Positions 60,838 through 64,000 of a DNA stretch of 64,000 bases are shown piece after piece; positions within the stretch are counted from its first letter, which is position 1, and every line of letters starts with the position of its first letter. The notes under the pieces were generated by a model, which saw nothing but the letters and a program-made list of their open reading frames with translations, was not told where the DNA came from and searched no databases. This stretch comes from Pseudotabrizicola sp. (GTDB lineage Bacteria; Pseudomonadota; Alphaproteobacteria; Rhodobacterales; Rhodobacteraceae), in contig NZ_JAUSNR010000012.1 of the NCBI RefSeq assembly GCF_030656345.1, positions 1-64,000 of the forward strand, read 5' to 3'. The position numbers were made by a program, and so were the translations under genes.

Positions 60838-61554
60838 ATGAGCGGGGCGCTGAACCAGATCAGCCGCACCGAACATCTGCCCGCCCGGATTGCGGCCCAG
60901 TTTGCGCGGCAGATTCAGGAAGGGGACCTGAAACCGGGCGACAAACTTCCCACCGAAAATGAGATGTCGAAGACCTTAGGCGTCAGTCGCACGGTCATTC
61001 GTGAGGCCATCGCGCAACTGCGCAACGAAGGCATGATCGAAACGCGTCAGGGCGTTGGTGCGTTCGTGATTGATCGCCCGACCCGTCATATCCGGCTTGA
61101 TGACCGCCGCCGGATGGACCCGCACGGATTTCGCGACCTGTTCCAGCTGCGCGTTCCTTTGGAAATAGAGGCTGCGGGGTTGGCCGCAACCTATCACAAC
61201 GCGGAACACCTGCGGCTGCTGGATGCGGCATTGCAGCGGATGAATGTGACGGATGACGGGGCTGGCGACGGTATTGTTGCGGATCTTGATTTTCACCGCA
61301 CCATCGCGGCGGCGACCGGAAACGATTACTTCGTGCAGTTTCTGGGCGCGGTGTCGGACCGCATCCTGCAGACCATCGTCGAATCGCGCGAACGGATCCG
61401 GCTGACGGAAATCGTGGCCATCGTGAACCGAGAGCATACGGAACTGCGCAATGCCATTGCCGCCCGCGACCCGGTGCGGGCGCGCGCCGCGATGCGGGCC
61501 CATATGGTCGGATCGACCGAGCGCATTGCGCTACGGCTGGAATTCTATCTGTGA
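60838..61554 (+). CDS. GntR-family regulator, FCD (FadR-like) subgroup
   Basis: This 238-residue protein has an N-terminal winged helix (LKPGDKLPTENEMSKTLGVSR, TVIREAIAQLRNEGMIETRQG) and a helical FCD domain with histidines (DLDFHRTIAAATGND and NREHTELRNAI). It resembles regulators of sugar-acid genes such as UxuR and LldR. It is divergent from the DenD-dehydratase operon and upstream of the FAH-TRAP genes, with matching candidate sites on both sides. It probably represses both until a keto-deoxy acid or aldonate binds. Confidence 0.9.
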   Translation: MSGALNQISRTEHLPARIAAQFARQIQEGDLKPGDKLPTENEMSKTLGVSRTVIREAIAQLRNEGMIETRQGVGAFVIDRPTRHIRLDDRRRMDPHGFRDLFQLRVPLEIEAAGLAATYHNAEHLRLLDAALQRMNVTDDGAGDGIVADLDFHRTIAAATGNDYFVQFLGAVSDRILQTIVESRERIRLTEIVAIVNREHTELRNAIAARDPVRARAAMRAHMVGSTERIALRLEFYL

Positions 61555-61627
61555 CCGCTGACCGCCGTTTGCCGAAAAGATTCGGTAGACAGGCCGGAGT
61601 CGTCTCAAGTAGGGTTTAGTCATCATG

Positions 61628-61638
61628 TTGTCTGACAT
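61628..61638. promoter_or_regulatory. Candidate GntR operator (site 2)
   Basis: TTGTCTGACAT lies 35 bases before the FAH-family start and matches site 1 (60739-60749) in the first eight bases and in the YA step that follows. It would place the FAH-TRAP unit under the same regulator. Confidence 0.5.
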
Positions 61639-61673
61639 CGTCAGGCCATCCGGTGCTGGAGGCGCCGGTACGA

Positions 61674-62855
61674 ATGGGAGAGACTGAATTGATTTCACTG
61701 CACGCTCTGGGCGCTGCCGCGCTGCTGCCCGATGATGCCGCAAGCGCAACCCTGGTTGGCCGGGTCTGGTCGGACCGGCAAGGCGGGCCGTGCCCGGTTG
61801 TGCTTCGGGATGGGACTGTGTTCGATCTGACCGGCGTTTCGGCCACCATGTCGGGTCTGCTGGAGCGCGATGACCTGCACGCCGTTCTTGGCACCGACGG
61901 GCTGACCGACCTTGGCCCGCTCGATGGGTTTCTGGATGGCAGTGCGGGGCATCTGCTGGCCCCGGTCGACCTGCAGGCGATCAAGGCGGCCGGGGTTACC
62001 TTTGCCGACAGCATGCTGGAACGCGTCATCGAAGAGCAGGCCCGTGGCGATTCTGCCCGCGCGGCAGACGTGCGGGCGCGGCTTGCCCCGGTGATCGGTG
62101 ACAGCCTGCGCGGCGTAAAGGCAGGGTCCGAAAAGGCTGGGCAGGTCAAGGCGCTGCTGCAGGATATGGGCCTGTGGTCGCAATATCTGGAAGTGGGCAT
62201 CGGCCCGGACGCCGAGATTTTCACCAAGGCGCAGCCGATGTCGTCTATGGGCTGCGGCGATCTGGTCGGCATTCACCCGATGTCGGAATGGAACAACCCG
62301 GAACCAGAGGTGGTGCTGGTCATCCGTTCGGACGGTACCGTTCTGGGCGCAACGCTGGGCAATGACGTGAACTTGCGTGATGTCGAAGGGCGGTCGGCGC
62401 TGTTGCTGGGCAAGGCCAAGGACAACAACGCATCCTGCGCCATCGGGCCGTTCATCCGCTTGTTCGATGCCGGGTTCACGCAAGATGATCTGGACCGCAC
62501 AACGGTATTGCTGCGGGTTGAAGGGCAGGACGGGTTTGTCATGACCGGCGAAAGCCCGTTGCAGGCCATCAGCCGCACCCCGGTGGATCTGGTGGGCCAG
62601 CTGCTGAACCGCTCGCATCAGTACCCTGACGGGGCGGTGCTGTTTCTGGGCACAATGTTTGCGCCCGTGAAGGACCGGCGCGGTGTGGGCCAAGGCTTTA
62701 CGCATGAGGTCGGCGACCGGGTCGAAATCGCCTCGCCCCGCCTTGGGCGGCTGGTCAATTGGGTGGACCGGACCGACCGCTGCCCGGAATGGACCTTTGG
62801 CACCCTCGCCCTGATGCAGAACCTGATGGCACGCGGTCTGGGCGAAAGGCTGTAA
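61674..62855 (+). CDS. FAH-family protein (2-keto-3-deoxy sugar acid dehydratase-like)
   Basis: This is a 393-residue protein of the fumarylacetoacetate-hydrolase superfamily, long form. Motifs include EIFTKAQPMSSMGCGDLVGI, NNPEPEVVLVI with the metal-binding glutamates, GNDVNLRDVEGRSALLLGKAKDN and FLGTMFAP. Long FAH members in sugar-acid clusters dehydrate 2-keto-3-deoxy-pentonates to 2-oxoglutarate semialdehyde, which suits the dehydratase nearby. Start ATG 61674 is chosen (GGAGG upstream). A TTG at 61689 with GGGAG before it is an alternative. It is followed after one base by dctQ. Confidence 0.85.
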   Translation: MGETELISLHALGAAALLPDDAASATLVGRVWSDRQGGPCPVVLRDGTVFDLTGVSATMSGLLERDDLHAVLGTDGLTDLGPLDGFLDGSAGHLLAPVDLQAIKAAGVTFADSMLERVIEEQARGDSARAADVRARLAPVIGDSLRGVKAGSEKAGQVKALLQDMGLWSQYLEVGIGPDAEIFTKAQPMSSMGCGDLVGIHPMSEWNNPEPEVVLVIRSDGTVLGATLGNDVNLRDVEGRSALLLGKAKDNNASCAIGPFIRLFDAGFTQDDLDRTTVLLRVEGQDGFVMTGESPLQAISRTPVDLVGQLLNRSHQYPDGAVLFLGTMFAPVKDRRGVGQGFTHEVGDRVEIASPRLGRLVNWVDRTDRCPEWTFGTLALMQNLMARGLGERL

Positions 62856-62856
62856 G

Positions 62857-63411
62857 ATGACACGGGCGTCGTGGCTCTTCTTCCGGTTCCTGGATATCCT
62901 GCTTGCCCTGTTGCTGGCGGGCATGGCGCTGATGGTCTTTGTCAACGTTGTCATGCGCTACACGATGAATTCGGGCTTCCCGCTTTCGGACGAGCTGTCA
63001 CGCTTTGCCTTTGTCTGGCTGACGTTTATCGGCGCGGTCGTGGTCTATCACCATCGTCAGCACATGGGGATGGAAACTGTGGTGGCGCAATTCGGTCACC
63101 GTGGCCGGCTGGTGCTGATGGGGATGTCAGACCTGATGATCCTCGGCTGTGCGGTTGTGCTGACGCATGGCACCTGGAAACAGCTGCCGATCAACGCGTC
63201 GATGAGCGCGCCGGTCTCTGGCCTGTCGATGGCCTGGGTCTACGGGATCGGGCTGTTTACTGGCACCGGAATTGTGCTGATCACACTGGAACGGCTTTTC
63301 CGCCTGACCTCCGGGCGCATGACCCAAGCTGAAATCCGCGGATTCGGTGGCGAGATGGAGGATCTTTACGGCACCAGTGGCAAGGTCAAGGCGGGGGAGC
63401 GCGGCGAATGA
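62857..63411 (+). CDS. TRAP transporter small permease (DctQ)
   Basis: This is a 184-residue membrane protein with four hydrophobic helices: FLDILLALLLAGMALMVFV (10-28), FVWLTFIGAVVVYHH, MSDLMILGCAVVLTH and VYGIGLFTGTGIVLITL. It has the DctQ family motif NVVMRYTMNSGFPLSDEL. It is the small subunit of a TRAP importer for organic or sugar acids. Its ATG lies one base after the FAH stop, and its own stop overlaps dctM (ATGA). No binding-protein gene (dctP) lies inside the window; it may follow on the right. Confidence 0.9.
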   Translation: MTRASWLFFRFLDILLALLLAGMALMVFVNVVMRYTMNSGFPLSDELSRFAFVWLTFIGAVVVYHHRQHMGMETVVAQFGHRGRLVLMGMSDLMILGCAVVLTHGTWKQLPINASMSAPVSGLSMAWVYGIGLFTGTGIVLITLERLFRLTSGRMTQAEIRGFGGEMEDLYGTSGKVKAGERGE

Positions 63412-64000
63412 CCCTTCTGGTCTTCATCGTATCGCTTCTGGGGGCGATGACCATTGGCGTGCCGGTGGCCTTTGCGCTGATCTTCTGCGGCGTGATGCTC
63501 ATGACCTTCATGGGCATGTTCAATACCCAGATCATCGCCCAGAACATGCTGATCGGTGCCGATACGTTTACCCTGCTGGCCATCCCCTTCTTCATCCTTG
63601 CGGGAGAGCTGATGAATGCAGGCGGGTTGTCCAAACGCATCATCGAATTTGCGATTACCTGCGTTGGCCACATCCGGGGCGGGCTTGGTCTGGTTGCGAT
63701 TATCGCGGCGCTCATCATGGCCTCTATTTCCGGGTCGGCTGCGGCGGATACGGCCGCGCTGGCCGCGATCCTGATTCCGATGATGGCGAAGGCGGGCTAT
63801 AACGTGCCGCGTTCAGCAGGGCTGATCGCGGCGGGCGGGGTGATTGCGCCGGTGATCCCGCCGTCGATGGCCTTCATCATCTTTGGCGTTGCCGCCAACG
63901 TTTCCATCTCACAGCTGTTCATGGCGGGCATCGTGCCGGGCATGCTGATGGGCATTTCGCTTGTGGTGACCTGGCTGATCGTGGCGCGCAACGACAATGT
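63408..64000 (+). CDS. TRAP transporter large permease (DctM), 5' part
   Basis: The frame is open from ATG 63408 to the window edge (197 codons of an expected 425 or so). The translation begins MTLLVFIVSLLGAMTIGVP. It holds FTLLAIPFFILAGELMNAGGL, SISGSAAADTAALAAILIP and AGGVIAPVIPPSMAFIIFG, all hallmark segments of the DctM channel subunit. It overlaps dctQ by 4 bases. It imports, with DctQ and a DctP binding protein, probably the sugar acid handled by the neighbouring dehydratase. Confidence 0.92.
   Translation, partial: MTLLVFIVSLLGAMTIGVPVAFALIFCGVMLMTFMGMFNTQIIAQNMLIGADTFTLLAIPFFILAGELMNAGGLSKRIIEFAITCVGHIRGGLGLVAIIAALIMASISGSAAADTAALAAILIPMMAKAGYNVPRSAGLIAAGGVIAPVIPPSMAFIIFGVAANVSISQLFMAGIVPGMLMGISLVVTWLIVARNDN

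Overview
The window looks like part of a large repABC-type plasmid or chromid from an alphaproteobacterium of the Rhodobacterales (Roseobacter-like). The evidence is a complete repA-repB-repC block, uniformly high G+C coding sequence, and a dense series of ABC and TRAP carbon-uptake operons. No tRNA, rRNA, CRISPR array or insertion sequence was recognised. The only gene that looks housekeeping is a monomeric NADP-isocitrate dehydrogenase. The window cuts a pcaD-like gene at the left edge and a TRAP large permease (dctM) at the right edge.

Layout. 1-4.1 kb: a pcaD-like fragment, then a copper module (cueR, copA, a copZ-like chaperone and a DUF305 exported protein) with two CueR-type promoters. 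4.1-10.7 kb: a replicon-maintenance block made of an ScpB-like protein, a DUF1403 protein, a tyrosine recombinase and repABC. It has a structured repB-repC leader, and the same 14-bp palindrome lies at each end of repC (candidate parS). 10.9-17.9 kb: a LysR regulator and an operon for a catabolic quinate/shikimate dehydrogenase, a 3-dehydroshikimate dehydratase and pcaC-H-G-B, closed by a strong hairpin. 18.0-19.9 kb: a ribbon-helix-helix regulator, a PHA depolymerase-type hydrolase and a 24-residue membrane peptide.

20-37.2 kb is sugar-related. A three-gene sugar ABC transporter is divergent from a LacI regulator. It is followed by a tightly packed 13-gene minus-strand operon: a DUF4432 protein, a MocD-like di-iron oxygenase, a MocE Rieske ferredoxin, two SDRs, three Gfo/Idh/MocA dehydrogenases, a TIM-barrel isomerase and a complete ABC importer. 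This resembles rhizopine (O-methyl inosamine) catabolism and is the best candidate here for an undescribed pathway. My inference is uptake and oxidative opening or O-demethylation of a modified sugar or cyclitol. CATCAG/CTGATG inverted repeats upstream of both transcription units suggest that the LacI protein controls both.

37.4-46.1 kb: a third sugar-type ABC system with an FCD-GntR regulator and a DJ-1/PfpI protein, divergent from an iron alcohol dehydrogenase, an aldehyde dehydrogenase and an alpha/beta hydrolase. 46.2-54.6 kb: a LysR-controlled peptide-type ABC operon ending in a CocE/NonD hydrolase. 54.6-57.8 kb: a FAH-family hydrolase and isocitrate dehydrogenase. 57.9-64 kb: a sugar-acid cluster (IlvD/Edd dehydratase, DenD-like dehydrogenase, GntR, FAH-family enzyme, TRAP transporter) with two matching candidate GntR sites. 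Functions are assigned from motifs and family recognition by eye. Exact substrates of the transporters and dehydrogenases are not determined.
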